Assembly: GCA_963277665.1 (NCBI GenBank) | Contig: OY728152.1 | Span: 1,182,974,357 to 1,183,038,356, forward strand | Reading direction: 5' to 3' | DNA length: 64,000 bases | DNA from: Viscum album | Taxonomy: Eukaryota > Streptophyta > Magnoliopsida > Santalales > Viscaceae | Shown here: piece after piece, positions 1 through 11,723 of the stretch | Numbering within the stretch: position 1 is the stretch's first letter | Layout: each line of letters opens with the position of its first letter | Notes under the pieces: generated by a model | What the model saw: only the letters and a program-made list of their open reading frames with translations | The model's database searches: none | What the model was told of the DNA's origin: nothing | Made by a program: the position numbers and the translations under genes

Positions 1-185
1 TTTATATTTTTTTTCCAATTTGAACATATAGAAAATTAATTGGCATAATTTTTCATCAATGCAATTATTTCAATTAGTGAATAAAAAATAATTTCTTTAA
101 TTATGTGTTGTATGTGAAAAAGTACTATATAATGTAATACTGTACTCATTTATTTCAATATAAAAATCATTTATATTATCCAAGT

Positions 186-431
186 TCATAAATAATTCCC
201 TAATTTAATAATTTTACCCCCAAAATTACCTCTCATATTATCTATTTGTAGTATAACAGGATAATTATTTTTATTTGTTTCCTCATGTTCCCATAATTCC
301 TCTTCATACTCATGGATTTTCCATAATACTTTTACAAGGTGATTTGTCTTATTGTATAATATTTTGTCTGTATTGTCAAATATTTCCAGATGATACTCCT
401 CATATGAGAGGCCATAGAAATGTTCTACCAC
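186..431 (-). pseudogene. integrase chromodomain remnant (gypsy chromovirus)
   Basis: An open frame of 81 codons on the minus strand resembles the C-terminal chromodomain of Tekay/Del-type integrases. Residues about 8-58 match the usual pattern: a block read here as SYEEYHLEIFD, then NKTNHLVKVLWK, then ELWEHEE and a YP. In the family this corresponds to the PV-x-ILD start, the LVKVxWxxH strand and the TWExE helix. The chromodomain is thought to steer integration toward methylated-histone chromatin. The frame has no proper start; its first Met is incidental, and it is the tail of a once much longer Gag-Pol. Identification rests on motif recall and not on a search. The match over the LVKVLWK segment is close enough that I am fairly confident of the family. 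Confidence 0.65.
213..226 (-). other. candidate polypurine tract
   Basis: The minus strand reads a run of five G flanked by A/T just after the chromodomain remnant. That is where a gypsy polypurine tract and 3' LTR start would sit. No conserved LTR terminus follows clearly, so this is positional inference. Confidence 0.25.
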
Positions 432-949
432 CGTCAGATATAATACATGTGAGGGATTAAGAATATACTATCACAAAAGAAAAACATGGAACCAATCATG
501 AACTTGAGTCATTTTAGGTAGATATGAGAGAAATTAAGTTAAACGTTCGATGAGATAAAGGATCAAAAATAGGTCAATGACCCTTTGTATAAGCTTTATT
601 TTCTTTTCAATTTATATGGACCTCTTCCATAGAGATATTCAAATGAAAAATTGTCCCTTACATCAAAATATTCATCACTTTAATTATTTACAATATAAAT
701 CTTCTACCGATGCATATAAGCTTTTATAATATATTTGGATGGATCAGACCCTCTTTTTTAACGATTGCATAGGATCATTCCAATGTAAAAATATTTACAA
801 AATTCATCGACACAAGTAGGAATTATAAATTGGCTCAAATAAAAAGATATATATCAATCCATTTTAATGATTGGGAGGATTCGATAATTGTATGATAAAT
901 CATCAAAGTGGAGATTTTCATCCCACCCCACTTAAGATTCCCTTTTGAA

Positions 950-1018
950 GGCTCTCAGTATGTCATTGACTATCTTAATATTCCTTTCCAATTGTCCATC
1001 TATTTGGGGGTGATAGAA
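950..1018 (-). pseudogene. integrase core remnant (HPQ-x-DG block)
   Basis: Twenty-three uninterrupted codons on the minus strand begin FYHPQIDGQLERN and continue with a helix ending DILRA. In Ty3/gypsy integrases this is the segment around the third catalytic acidic residue (AFHPQTDGQSER...DMLRA); the Glu of QLER occupies that position. Upstream on the minus strand, a stop lies shortly before the block. The rest of the core, with the first two catalytic Asp residues expected near 1150-1500, could not be read through the decay. The match is too specific to be chance in such AT-rich sequence. Confidence 0.65.
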
Positions 1019-1045
1019 TGTGTTAAAATTCAATTATGTTTCTAG

Positions 1046-4000
1046 ACCATGTGGAAGAATTTTATAGAATTTAGATGTGGGACATGAATCACAATCAGAT
1101 ACATCCTTTATATGTATAATTCAATTTTTTCAAGTGATAAATCATCATGAATAGTGATGAAGAGAATATTCATGGTGAGTCGGTACACCACAACCCAACT
1201 AAAATTTTTTTCAATTGAATTTCATTGAGGGACCATTGAAAATTTCCAAGGAGACGATCTCCAAAATATAAAAAGATATTGGAATTAGATTCATCATCCC
1301 TTTATAATTTTACTAATCAGATTTAACATACTAAAAAACCATGATCCATGATGTGTACTCCTCGATAACATTATCCATATTACCCCGCCCTAATTTCTCT
1401 CAGAGATCATGATAAATCATAGTTCCTGCAAGATTTGGGGAGGATGATGAGATATAGACATATCCAATCGATAATTATTTATTTCAGGTGATGGTGGAAC
1501 CCAAATCTAATTCAAAAATGTAATGAAACCATCTTCACAAATGTCAGACTCATGAAACATCTTGATCTTTTCTACATTCACCCTTTTTTAACCTTCAAAA
1601 TTTCCCCTTCTGCTCTCTTGATCTTCTATCGTAAGAAATAATTTAGTAATGTTAGGATATCTTACCTAAAATTATGATATCCGGATAATTACATGACATT
1701 CCCATTAAGATAGGGCCATTAAAATTCCTCATAATGGATCGATTAGCATGATATTTTCTAAGAGAATCATCAACTTAGTTCTCCTTTTTTTGGAGATAAA
1801 AAATAGTGAAATAAATGTACATTATTATCTGTTAATTTCATATTTAATTCATGTTTATATTATTGTATGTGAATACATATTTTACACTCTTTTTATTGGT
1901 ATATATGTAACAAATCTCACCATTGGGATGGTTCTATAAAATATTCATAGTGAAAATCACAACAGCTAAGCCCAAATTATATGTCAAGTCGTTTTTCTCA
2001 TGGATCATCAGTTGTAATATAGTGTAGGATATCACTATATCATTCTCCCAGATTACACGGCCCAAATCATTAAATAATATTTAAATATATATCATAAAAC
2101 CATCTCCACTTGTTGGTAGCGTGACTAATGGTTCAGTGATTAATATCCTCTTAAGCTACTAAATTATTAACTTACATTCCTCCATCCAAACATTAATTAT
2201 CCTTTACAATGATAAAATAGTTTTTTGTGTGGAAAACCATGATAATTTTTTCAAAAAAATTCTTTATTACCCAAAAAAAGCATGACAACAAATATTCACA
2301 TGCCACTAATTGCTAAAGGATATTTTTATATTTCGTTTCGTTTTTAAGGGTCCGCATAAATTCGATTACATATGATCGCATAAAACATTATTGCGAATTT
2401 TTCTTCCAAAATCCACACATGATTACATTATCATACATATTTACGTGTGTTATTTTTTATTACCGAATTTATATATTCTATTTATCATCCTCCTTACTGT
2501 TTGAGTAATTGATAATATCAGTGATAAATACTGCAACCCAATTTCTGAGATATCATCTAAAGAATGTATTCCTATAAATGATTAATATAGTTGAATTAGT
2601 ATTTCTGAAGGGGATTACTATGAACAAAAAGTTCCCATACAATACAAGGAAGGTCATATTCTAAATATCATTCTTCTTTACATTTTGCTGAGGAGATCCA
2701 AAATGAATATCCAACTTTGATAATAATTGATCTTTTCTTTATTTATTGAGCATATTAAAATCATTATAATAGGATATTTTTCGTTATAGGGATCTAGTGA
2801 TCTCCACTTAATCTATAAAAATATACATTTATACATCCTTTATCATTTTAAAAATCAGTATCACACTCCATGGTGTCTCATTAGGTTATATAAACACTTA
2901 TTATAAATTATTGAGTATCATTTCTCTAACACCGCCAACTCAATATGAACCATCCTCTATAGATTTTTTTTATAGAGTTGCTCGGGGTGTGATCTCTGTT
3001 GGGAACTATACATAATGATCTAGTGGAATACCAAGCAACTATTTAAGAAATACATTTATGTTTTCCACTAAAAATGGGGATTTCCACAAGGATGATACAT
3101 TTCATTGAATCAAAAATCTTTTCATGGTATGCCTCTGCAAAGGTTTCCCACGCCATTGATAGATTCATCCATGTAGATTCATGATCTGATTTTCATTTTA
3201 ATATTTGAATGAGATTCATTAGAATATGGGAAGATATTTATTTTTCTTGATATTTTATGTTTCCTATATAAATTGAGATAATATTTTTTCCTCGTATGGT
3301 GCTTAATTTCACCATGGGATGGATTAGAAGATTTTCAAGATGCATATTTCCACAGTTAGTAACATGAGATGAGTCCAACACTTTTTTTTGTAATTATAAC
3401 ATCACTATGTGTTTTTATAGACATCTAGACATCATGGTTTCATGGATTTAGATCACATATTACAGAAAATGTTCAGTATATAAGGGAATGTTTTGAACAG
3501 GAATCAAATAACACACATTACAATCTATAGTGATTTGTAAGTGTACCCGATATGAAATCATTTTCATGATCTACATACAAAGTATTGATGGAATAAAATT
3601 TTCATTTCTCCTTTTGAATTTATTGTTTTTGATACTCATTATAATCAAGGAAACATAGTTTAGTGAACTGGATTGAATAGTTCCCTTTCTCTTTAATGAT
3701 GAAGCATTTAACCATGGTTGGAGAATTGGGGTACACATTTCTATTAATCCATTGTGTTAACCAACAATTACATTATAAGTAGATCTAAAAATCAGACAAA
3801 TGATAGTGTTAATTTCCTTATAAAGGACCTAGTAGATAGTTTCCCTGTATTGGATGATGGTAAATGGTTCACATAGTTTAGGTAATTTTTTTATATCCCA
3901 TGTAAGATGGGTAAAAATTTCCATTATGTTGGATCTCAACCTCCATAGAGTTCGGGAAATCATTCAGAAAATCATTTCATTGTGCCTCATAAATGTTATT

Positions 4001-6501
4001 GGCTAGGTTTCCCCATGTTCAAAACATTTTTAGAAATATAAAACGTTTTAAAAAAATATACGTTAAAAATCATCAATAAATTATATATTTCTACGGGAAT
4101 ATCATATATAAAACTATATCTCATGAGATAAATTTATTTATAATCCTTCTAAAAAATAAATATAGGATGTTTACCTATACATGTACTTACCCTGAGGGTT
4201 TTTGATAAAGTTCTGTAACACTATTTAAAAAATTCAATAAATTGTGCCTCTGATATCAAATTTTTTTTCATTACATTTTATTACATGACTACTATATATT
4301 TTTTATCATAAATAAAATAATAGTGATAATAATAATATATCCAATGGATTACTATATTGGGAAAACTGGGATTGTACTAAATTATAAAAAATAAAACTTA
4401 AACCTTATTTAATACATTCTTCATTCCCCCTCTAAATATCTTATCATCCCTTTAGTACAAATACTAATCTGAAGATATACATCAACGAAAGGGTTGAGAA
4501 AAAACAAAAACAATGGTATAAATAAAGTAAATAAATCAATAGTACATTGATAATAGTAGTAAACATAATCATATCATAAGAATAATATCATAAAGAACAT
4601 GATATAATTATTTTAATATTCCATGGAATGTGAATATGTATAAAAATGAAACATCATGTCATGGTGGTAAAATAAAACACATAGTTATGAGAAAAGATTG
4701 AATTTTAATATATAAAATGTATTCATAAATTATCAAATCGTAATTTTCATAAACAAATAATGATCATTCATAATACACATTTTCTGATTCGATATTTCAT
4801 ATTACGCAACTCATTGGATGACTATATAATTCTTGTCCCACCTAACACATAATAATTTCACACAATCATTCATGCCACATAGATGTTATAACAAGCATAA
4901 TCATTTAATAATCCATTAAATTAAATGTGTTTCATAATGATTTCAAAAATAATAATTTCATGAAGAAAAATTTTAATTGTCAAATAAATAATGGAAAAAT
5001 ATTTTTTTTATAAATATCATCATTATTGAGGTAATGTGGAACAACTATTGATGAGCCATGTATATGTTTTGGAATGAAATTTATTTTTGATAAATCATTT
5101 CATCTAGGTTAAAAATAAATTTAGAAAGGAAGAAAAAAAATTTATCCCCTCAAAAAATAATCATAATAGTGAATGAATATTTAAGTAATTTTATGTAAAT
5201 ATAAATACTAAAAATGATGAGAAATATGGATAAGCTAAAGAATATGTAGTTGAGTTTTAGTATCCGATTATATTAAATCCCTCTATATATTGTCACTTTT
5301 TTTCCTCAAGAATAATAAAAATTGGATTATTAAATAATTTAAACATAATATAATTATTTCCAATTTTTACTATTTTAAATTATGAATTATTTTATTATAT
5401 TTCATATTGACATCAGTTAAATGGAAGAAGATGCGATATCAGTTATTCAATACATTTTTATGTTTTTCATCATTTTTCTTACTTTTATTAATGATAATAT
5501 TTATATTAGTAGAAATAATTTAATAAATATGAATTAAATTTATTTAAAATTTTATATGTCAAAATTAATTTCTCATAATTATCCATATGGTTGGGTATAA
5601 GAAAATTATTTTGGAAACATCCTTATTGGTAGTTTACTAACCGTTATCCGTGCCATTATCCGAAGGAGGAAAATGAGAGGTGTAAAATATAATAATATCA
5701 AAAATATATTCTTATTTTTTGTTAATTTTATGATTATATTGTTAAAATACATCCCATATAATCTCATAAGATTTTTTTGAATTATATTGATAATAAATAG
5801 AATATATGAGGAAATGTGCGAATAGTTTGTAAAAACATCCTCTTTTCATCATGTAGATCCAAATATAGTACAGTAGAATTCCATGATAAATATTTCTAGT
5901 TTACTAAAACATATATCTAATGTTCATAAATAATTATTATTGAGTAATTTCATAGAGAAATTGTTCACATATGTGAGGGATGAGTTTGTTTTAAGGGTGA
6001 ATGATAGGGGTTTTTTGTACTTGAGGAGAGGGATATTTTTTGGTTAGAATATAGAATAAATTAATATATCTTATGTAAAACATGTAATAGTTATATGTTT
6101 TATATAATGAATCATTATTCAATAAAAAGATTTTTTTTTGGAAATTAAAATACTTTTTATCACAAATTAAATATTTTATTGAAAATAAGTTTTGAGAAAT
6201 GAGAAAATTGTTTATTAAATGAATACATTTTCTCGTTACACTTTGTGATGTAAATAATAGCTTTAGAAAAAATCCTTCTTGTATTTTATTATCTCATTTA
6301 TAAAATTTAATATAATTCAGTCTATCTATAGAGTCCACAAATGATTAGATCACTATCACATCATGAACGATGTAATTCATGATATATTAGTTACTTAAAA
6401 AATTAAATTTTTAATATTCTTTTGAAAATTGATATAACTAATAAAATTACCAGCAAATCAACCTTTTGAAAATTTTGGGCATTGATTTCAAAAAGAGAAT
6501 A
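1046..6501. other. AT-rich sequence, no recognisable gene
   Basis: About 5.5 kb of strongly AT-rich sequence with no open frame above about 65 codons that resembles a known protein. By spacing, 1050-5000 should contain the integrase N-terminus, RNase H, RT and gag of the left-edge gypsy element, but I could not match any of those motifs securely. The last part, about 4000-6500, is even more AT-rich and looks structureless. Confidence 0.5.
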
Positions 6502-6506
6502 AATTT
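6502..6506. repeat. target-site duplication AATTT (left copy)
   Basis: AATTT lies immediately left of the left LTR start and again immediately right of the right LTR end (16433-16437). Five bases is the normal duplication size for gypsy elements. The word is AT-only in an AT-rich region, so a chance match is possible, but it coincides with the independently chosen LTR ends. Confidence 0.6.
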
Positions 6507-8280
6507 TTTAATGAACCGAATCTGAACCCCTCCACTGGTGCCCCGTGCCCGGTTCGCCACCTGACCTCAAGCACATTTCCCCAAATGTCAGAGGCTGTCA
6601 ACTAGCAATGAGGGCCTTGGTATGTTTTTGGGGAAACTATGCCCTCACTTTGTAAGGTATACAAGGTAAGGAAAAAGCAGTCAATAGTGGAAGTAGTAAC
6701 AACATACATAACTGGAACCATACAGTGGATGAATAAATATATAGAAATGATGACAATGATCCAGAATTTACAATATCTAAGGAATACAACAAACACAACA
6801 ATGTGCTGAAATAAAACTGAACAAAAAGTACTAAAACAATAGCAACCCATCAGCATCATAAGCCTAAGCTTAGTCCCATGCTCTCCAGCTCCAAGAAATC
6901 AAGTACCAAAAGTCGAAGGGCACTTTCCCTTATCAGTTCTTGTAACAACAATGTCTCCTTGTGCCCAAAATCATAGCCCAAATAGGGTGTGAGATAAAAT
7001 CTTAGTAGGAAATCACCCAATGATCTTTGCCTAATAGTAAATGAATACAAGGCAAGTAAAAGTACAAGAAGCAGTAAATAGAAAAGCACACAACAGCTAC
7101 AATCCACAACTATATCATATAAAGTACTCAACAAACAACCAACATCAGGTAGGAAATAGGTAACCCTCTGGGTAGCTCTCACAGCCTAACCCATATGGTT
7201 CAACCTACAAGTACTAGAAACCCTCTAAGAGGCACACACAGTCTCACCCCTATGATTCAGCTAAAAGTAGACTTTCTAAGGAATCACTCACCATCAATTC
7301 CCCCTATAGTCTCGTATCGTACTAAAGGCTCTCTGGGGAATCACTCGATGTCTAATTCCCCTTGTGGCCTACGTCGAGGTACTACAGACTCTTTGAGGAA
7401 GCACTCATCATCAATTCCCCCTATGGTCTCGCATCGTATTAAAAGACACTCTGGAGAAGCCCTAACATCCATTCTCTCTTTGGTCCATACACCAAGTTCT
7501 CTTATCCTTGTGTAATATAAACATTCATAGCATGTGTGTATCACCCAAGTAAACCTCAAGAACTACTTGGCTATCATTCTAAGGCTCAGCCAAAAAACAA
7601 CACAACATTTCCTATATTCTACAACTAGGCATGGAAACTGGAAAAACTCATAATAGGGAAAGCATGTGCGGCAAACATCTAGAGTACAAAAAAGTACTCT
7701 ATTTACAGAAGTAAACCTCTACTATAGCAATAAAGCAAGTAGGCAATCAATCAGTGGAAAAATAGGAAAACACATAATTCCCCATTCATGGGAATTAGAG
7801 AAATTTCACAAAATCTTCAAAGAATTTTTGTAGAAAGGAACAAACCACTTACCTCGATTCTAGGAGATCGATATACTTGAACCGCGTTGACTGATTCTCA
7901 CCAGAACGTCGTAGATCTGAGAAAACACCAAAACATTCAACCCACGATATCTTGAGAAAGATGAGGAAAATGGAAAACAGGGCTCAAGAAGAAGGAATAA
8001 CTCACCGCTGCAATTCCAACGCAGATGACCATGATCGAATTGGAGAACGAATGGAGAGTCGGGGGATCGTCAATGATTTTTGGATCCTCGGTGCTCTCAG
8101 ATGATAGAGACCTAGAAGAAGAGGTTTCTGTGCGTCAGGCGCGACCCCTTTACGTTTAATGAAAAATAATGAAAGTACACGGCGTGTACTTTTAGAGTAC
8201 ACGATGTGCACTAAGTCATTCAATACTCCACCAAAATCGGCCTCCACATCACCCCTACACACCGTCTGTATGGCCCAGAA
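6507..8280 (-). repeat. 3' LTR (truncated at its U3 start)
   Basis: Direct repeat of 14505-16272. Matching landmarks include the block around 6530-6600 (pairs with 14520-14590), the 7190-7500 block (pairs with 15190-15510) and the segment ending near 8278 (pairs with 16272). The left terminus reads TTTAATGAAC where the right copy has TGTAATGACC, so the terminal TG is mutated. At about 8280 similarity stops and the next sequence fits the C-terminal tail of Pol. About 160 bp of LTR (the U3 start), the LTR terminus and the polypurine tract appear to be deleted. A weaker patchy match to the missing LTR end could be drawn up to 8336, so this boundary is uncertain. Confidence 0.85.
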
Positions 8281-8480
8281 TTTCCCTAGAGAGTCATAGA
8301 AGAAGAAACCCCGAACATCACTGACCTCTGTGATCAACCCTCAGCCTCCCTCTCCCAAGTATCATCCTGTACATGCCCGTGTTTCCATTGCACCCATACC
8401 AGAGGAATCGACCATCCTCGGATAACCTCGTACTACAATCGAATATCTGGATAGGATTCTCCTCAAACGATGCATCTGCT
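8281..8480 (-). pseudogene. integrase chromodomain (CHR) remnant
   Basis: Read from the minus strand with one or two frameshifts, this region gives EELVADASFEENPIQIFD-like sequence followed by WSIPLVWVQWKHGHVQDDTW and EREAEG before a TGA. This is the chromodomain signature of Tekay/Del-type elements: the ILD strand, the IPLVxVxW strand and the TWERE helix. After the stop, another frame gives YDSLGKFW near 8281-8305, which resembles the tail many of these Pol proteins have just before the LTR. The chromodomain binds modified histone tails and influences integration site choice. It directly abuts the LTR here, with no polypurine tract left between. Confidence 0.8.
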
Positions 8481-8587
8481 ACGAGCTCGACTTCCTCGGG
8501 ATGAAAGACATGAGATGGGTCCGAAAAGTAACGTCAGAGCGGAGAAACAAGGAAGACTTCGTGCATGGACAGGTACTTATGAGGTAA

Positions 8588-8806
8588 CTATAGCATATAG
8601 AAAACCAGACCAACTCTCTCGAACACCTCAAACGGCCCGACGTACAACGATGAAATATTAACCTGTCTTCGAATCCTCTTGTGTCCCAAACTCAGTGGGA
8701 CACGCATGAAAACCTGATCCCCGACCTTAATCTCCTGAGGTCGTCTCCACTGATCAACATAAGACTTCTGGTGAGACTGTGCTGTAGCCATCCTCTTCCG
8801 AATCAA
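8588..8806 (-). pseudogene. integrase C-terminal GPY/F module remnant
   Basis: A 72-codon open stretch on the minus strand reads RKRMATAQSHQKSYVDQWRR, then VGDQVFMRV, then LYVGPFEVFERVG. In gypsy integrases this is the segment after the catalytic core, ending in the GPF/Y motif (usually YxGPFxIxxRVG). It contributes to DNA binding and multimerisation. Downstream, out of frame, fragments fitting VHEVFHVSPLRRY connect it to the chromodomain. The stretch is bounded by frameshifts, and its start Met is internal to the original polyprotein. Confidence 0.88.
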
Positions 8807-8869
8807 CTCTATCTACTCTGAGGTCTCCGAAACAAGACGAGGTCCCAGCAAAGCTGCCTCTCCTGCCTC

Positions 8870-9710
8870 TAGCCAGCATAGGGTGATTGATATGGCCTAC
8901 CTTACAAATCCTCGTAAGCTACCATCGGAATTGTTGCCTACAAACTATTGTTGTAGGAGAACTCCACCAGAGGGGTATGCTTCTCCCAAGAACCGCCATT
9001 GTCTAGAATGTAAGCTCTGAGCATATCCTCTAGCACTTGGATCATAGGCTCAGAATGGCCATCTGTCTATGGATGGTACATGTACTCAAGAGTACCTCTG
9101 TACCCAAAGTCTTCTCAAGACCCTGCTAGAACCGAGATGTAACGTGTGCAACACTGTCTGAAACAATGTAGTGTGGAACTCCATGCAGATGTAAAATCTC
9201 TCGGATGTACAATCATCCCAGATCATCAACACTGAAGGTCTCCTTGATCGGCAAGGAATGTGCATCCTTCCTAATCCTTTCGATGACAACCCAAACAACA
9301 TCCCTCCCCTGAGGTGACCTCGACAACTCTGTCATGAATTCCAATGAAACATCGTTCCACTTCCACTCCGGAATATGTAACTGCTGTAAAAGGCATGCTG
9401 GTTGTCGATGTTCTTCCTTCACCTCTTGAAAAGTAGACCATCCCATGATGCTACCAGAAACATATCTCTTCATACCTGGCCACCAATACTGGCGATGAGG
9501 ATCTGGATACATCTTAGTGATGCCAGGATGAACTTCCCAAAGTGAGGAATGAAAATCCCACATCATCTCCATGCGTATGTCTCCAGACACCCATACGCAT
9601 CCCTGGAAGACCAAGATATCATCCTCACCCACGATCCATCTAGGAAGAGGGTCCTCTCCTGACACGCTCTCTCGTAGGACTAAGACTTCTGTGTCTGATA
9701 GCTGCCTCAT
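8870..9710 (-). pseudogene. integrase zinc-binding and catalytic core remnant
   Basis: The N-terminal part (9213-9710) contains HPGITKMYPDPHRQYWWPGM, the HHCC region of gypsy integrases. Both cysteines normally found in CxxCQ are absent: the text reads GWSTFQ. The core follows with PEWKWNDVSLEFM (normally the MDF block bearing the first catalytic Asp) and VVIERIRKDAHSLP (normally VDRLTKSAHFLP). Near 9120-9200 a different frame gives HGVPHYIVSD, holding the second acidic residue, and near 9020-9070 another gives TDGHSEPMIQVLEDMLRA, which retains the third (Glu). Frameshifts separate these pieces. The enzyme would insert the cDNA copy into chromatin, but this copy cannot be active. Confidence 0.9.
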
Positions 9711-9819
9711 CCATACCCAATAAAAAAGTGTAGAGGTAACAACTATAGAAGATATGTAAGTCTATCCCTGTCTGTCGTGCACCTCCAGATGCATCTCAGA
9801 GAATAGAGCCATCAGCTGC

Positions 9820-10260
9820 CACTCACTACTGGCCTCTTGAATTGCCTGAATCTGAGTTCTCCTGCTCAACGCATCTTCCATCGTGTTTCGCTTTCCCATT
9901 GTATAGTCAAACTCGAAATAAAAGGAATGATGATACTCGACCCACCTATGATGTCTCAGATTCAGATCACGCTGAGGGAAGATGTACTTAAGACTCTTGT
10001 GGTCGGTGAAAAACACATAGTGTCCCCAGTAGGCAATGTCTCCAGCAACATAAGGGATGAACAACAACTGCCAACTCTAGATCATGCGCCAGGTAGTTCA
10101 TCTCATCTGGCCTTAAAGGCCGAGACCCGTACGCAATGACTCCATCTCTTTACATAAGCACAATTCCCATCCTGATACTTGATGCATCACAATAAACAGT
10201 GTAGCTCTTACCTGGATCTGGAAAGACTAGTGTTGGTGCTGATGTCATGCTTCCCTTTTT
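9820..10260 (-). pseudogene. RNase H domain remnant
   Basis: On the minus strand the domain starts near 10200 with VYCDASSIRMGIVLM, a stop, and RDGVIAYGSRPLRPDEMNY followed by LAHDLELA; this is the hallmark start of Ty3/gypsy RNase H. A frameshift leads into the open stretch 9762-10067, containing VFFTDHKSLKYIF and RWVEY, and ending GKRNTMEDALSRR (normally GKxNxxADALSRK). Several acidic positions survive, but the reading frame does not. The domain would degrade RNA in RNA:DNA hybrids during reverse transcription. It lies directly after RT as expected. Confidence 0.9.
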
Positions 10261-10277
10261 TCTCTTGAAAGGATGAC

Positions 10278-11027
10278 TCACAAAAATCTGACAATAAGAA
10301 CTTCGCCCCCTTCTTGGTCAGACCTGTCAAAGGTGCTACTAGGCATGGAAAGTCCTGAATGAAGCATCTGCAGTATCCATCCAGCCGTAGGAAACTCCAT
10401 ACCGCAAAAACGTTCTTCCACATATACTCTTTCCTTGGAGATGACATGAACCATGAAGTGAATCTGTTCCATCCAAAAGTGGCACATCGAGAGTTGGGAA
10501 TAAAGATGATGTTCTCTCAGTGTACTCAGAATGATCTCAAGATGGGTAGAATGGTCGTGTCGAGTGTTTGAGTACACCAAGATATCCTCCATGAAGACCA
10601 CGAAGAAGGAATCCAAGTAAGGATGGAACACTCAGTTCATCAGTGCGACGAAAACTGATGGCGCATTTGTGAGACTGAAAGACATGACTGTATACTCATA
10701 GAGACCATACCTTCTTCTGAAGGCTGTTAGAGGTATATCTGATTGCCTAAAGCGCAACCGATGATAACCGGGCCTTAAATCGATCATGAAGAACTCCTGG
10801 GCTCTTCTATGATGATCGAAAAGGTAATCAATCCTCAGCAAGGGATATCTATTCTTGACTTCCAACTGGTTCAGCTTTCGATAATCCACATAGAGCCTAA
10901 GGGTGTCGTCGGCCTTCTCCGCAAACAGGATAGGTGAACCCCAAGGAGATGTACTGGGTCGGATGAAACCCTTTTCCTGTAACTCCTCTAACTTCTTCTT
11001 GAGCTCCTGCAACTCAGGTGTATCCAT
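10278..11027 (-). pseudogene. reverse transcriptase remnant
   Basis: Two consecutive open stretches on the minus strand (10632-11027 and 10278-10631), interrupted by a single TGA at about 10629-10631, cover most of the RT palm and fingers. Visible blocks in order are [44 protein letters not shown] (first catalytic Asp) and VFHPYLDSFFVVFMEDILVY. The last is normally xxDDILVY: the first Asp of the catalytic pair is Glu here, which should abolish or greatly reduce activity. Length and motif spacing are typical of gypsy RT. The thumb continues into a shifted frame at 10208-10447. Best preserved domain of the element. Confidence 0.95.
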
Positions 11028-11204
11028 CCTATAAGAATGAATAGAAACTGGTGTAGCTCCTGGAACAATCTCAATAGAAAATTATACCTCACGTTCTGGA
11101 GGCAAAACTTAGAAGTTCTCTAGAAATACTTCCCTGAAACGATACACCACTTGGGGAAAGTCCAACTGCGGAGTCCCATGATCATCCAGATAAAGACTAG
11201 AAAT

Positions 11205-11654
11205 CTAGGTCATCACCCTTCCTAGCCAATGATACTCGATTCCTGCTTGACTCTCCTGAACGTCCCACTCGCCTCTATGAAGAAAAGATTCACCCTCTGG
11301 TGAAATGAAACTCACAATACGGCGATAACAGTCGACAACTTCCTGGAAGGGAACCAACCAGTCTATCCCATGAATGAAATCATAGCCTTTCACCTCTAGG
11401 ATTTAGAGATCCCATAAGAAACGATACCTTATAACCTCAAGAGGGAATTCTATAAACTGACGTACACTAGATGTCGTTGTCCCCAAAGGTGTGTCTAGTG
11501 TCAATGAGTCAGCTGATGAAAAGGTGCAGAGCCGAAGGCTCTCTACGACAACAACAGAGATAAAGATATGCATAGAACCATTATCGAAAAGAGTTGATGA
11601 TAAAACTGAGGCTACTAAAATAGTACCTCGAACTATAGAAGGGTTTTCATCCAA
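11205..11654 (-). pseudogene. aspartic protease remnant
   Basis: The open stretch 11403-11654 contains LFDNGSMHIFIS, corresponding to the retroviral-type protease active site LxDSGASHSFIS. The catalytic Asp is present, but the following Ser/Thr is Asn. After a stop, 11205-11393 continues with KGYDFIHGIDWL, matching the second conserved block (GYDVILGMDWL) of plant gypsy proteases. The enzyme would cleave the Gag-Pol polyprotein. It sits between the gag zinc knuckle and RT, as in all Ty3/gypsy elements. Confidence 0.88.
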
Positions 11655-11723
11655 CTCCCGATAAGTCGACTCTACGGAGAAAGACTAGACTACACCGCGA
11701 CCATGTGCCCTTTGCTGACCACT

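Larger units (their letters stand above)
1..1045 (-). mobile_element. 3' end of decayed Ty3/gypsy chromovirus (left edge)
   Basis: Two gypsy integrase landmarks lie in the expected order on the minus strand: a chromodomain-like reading frame (186-431) and the HPQ-x-DG block (950-1018). Their separation, roughly 690 bp, is close to the roughly 640 bp between the same landmarks in the better preserved element at 6.5-16.4 kb. That spacing is the main argument that they belong to one element. A G-rich stretch near 213-226 on the minus strand is a candidate polypurine tract, so 1-212 could be the start of its 3' LTR, most of which would lie outside the window. Stops and frameshifts are everywhere between the landmarks. 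RT and gag, expected further right, were not recognised. Confidence 0.6.

Noticed and set aside
6602..7559. Several open frames of 70-108 codons in the left LTR, with counterparts in the right LTR
   Set aside because: They lie inside LTR sequence, occur on both strands, are not conserved between the two LTRs and resemble no protein.
8281..8336. Continuation of the left LTR to 8336, from patchy matches such as AATTTCCCTAG and CTGTGATCA
   Set aside because: The matches need several gaps, and the same bases fit the Pol tail better. Kept only as an uncertainty on the LTR boundary.
8345..8356. GGGAGAGGGAGG on the minus strand as polypurine tract of the 6.5-16.4 kb element
   Set aside because: It encodes the WEREA part of the chromodomain, so its purine content follows from coding; the true tract appears deleted.
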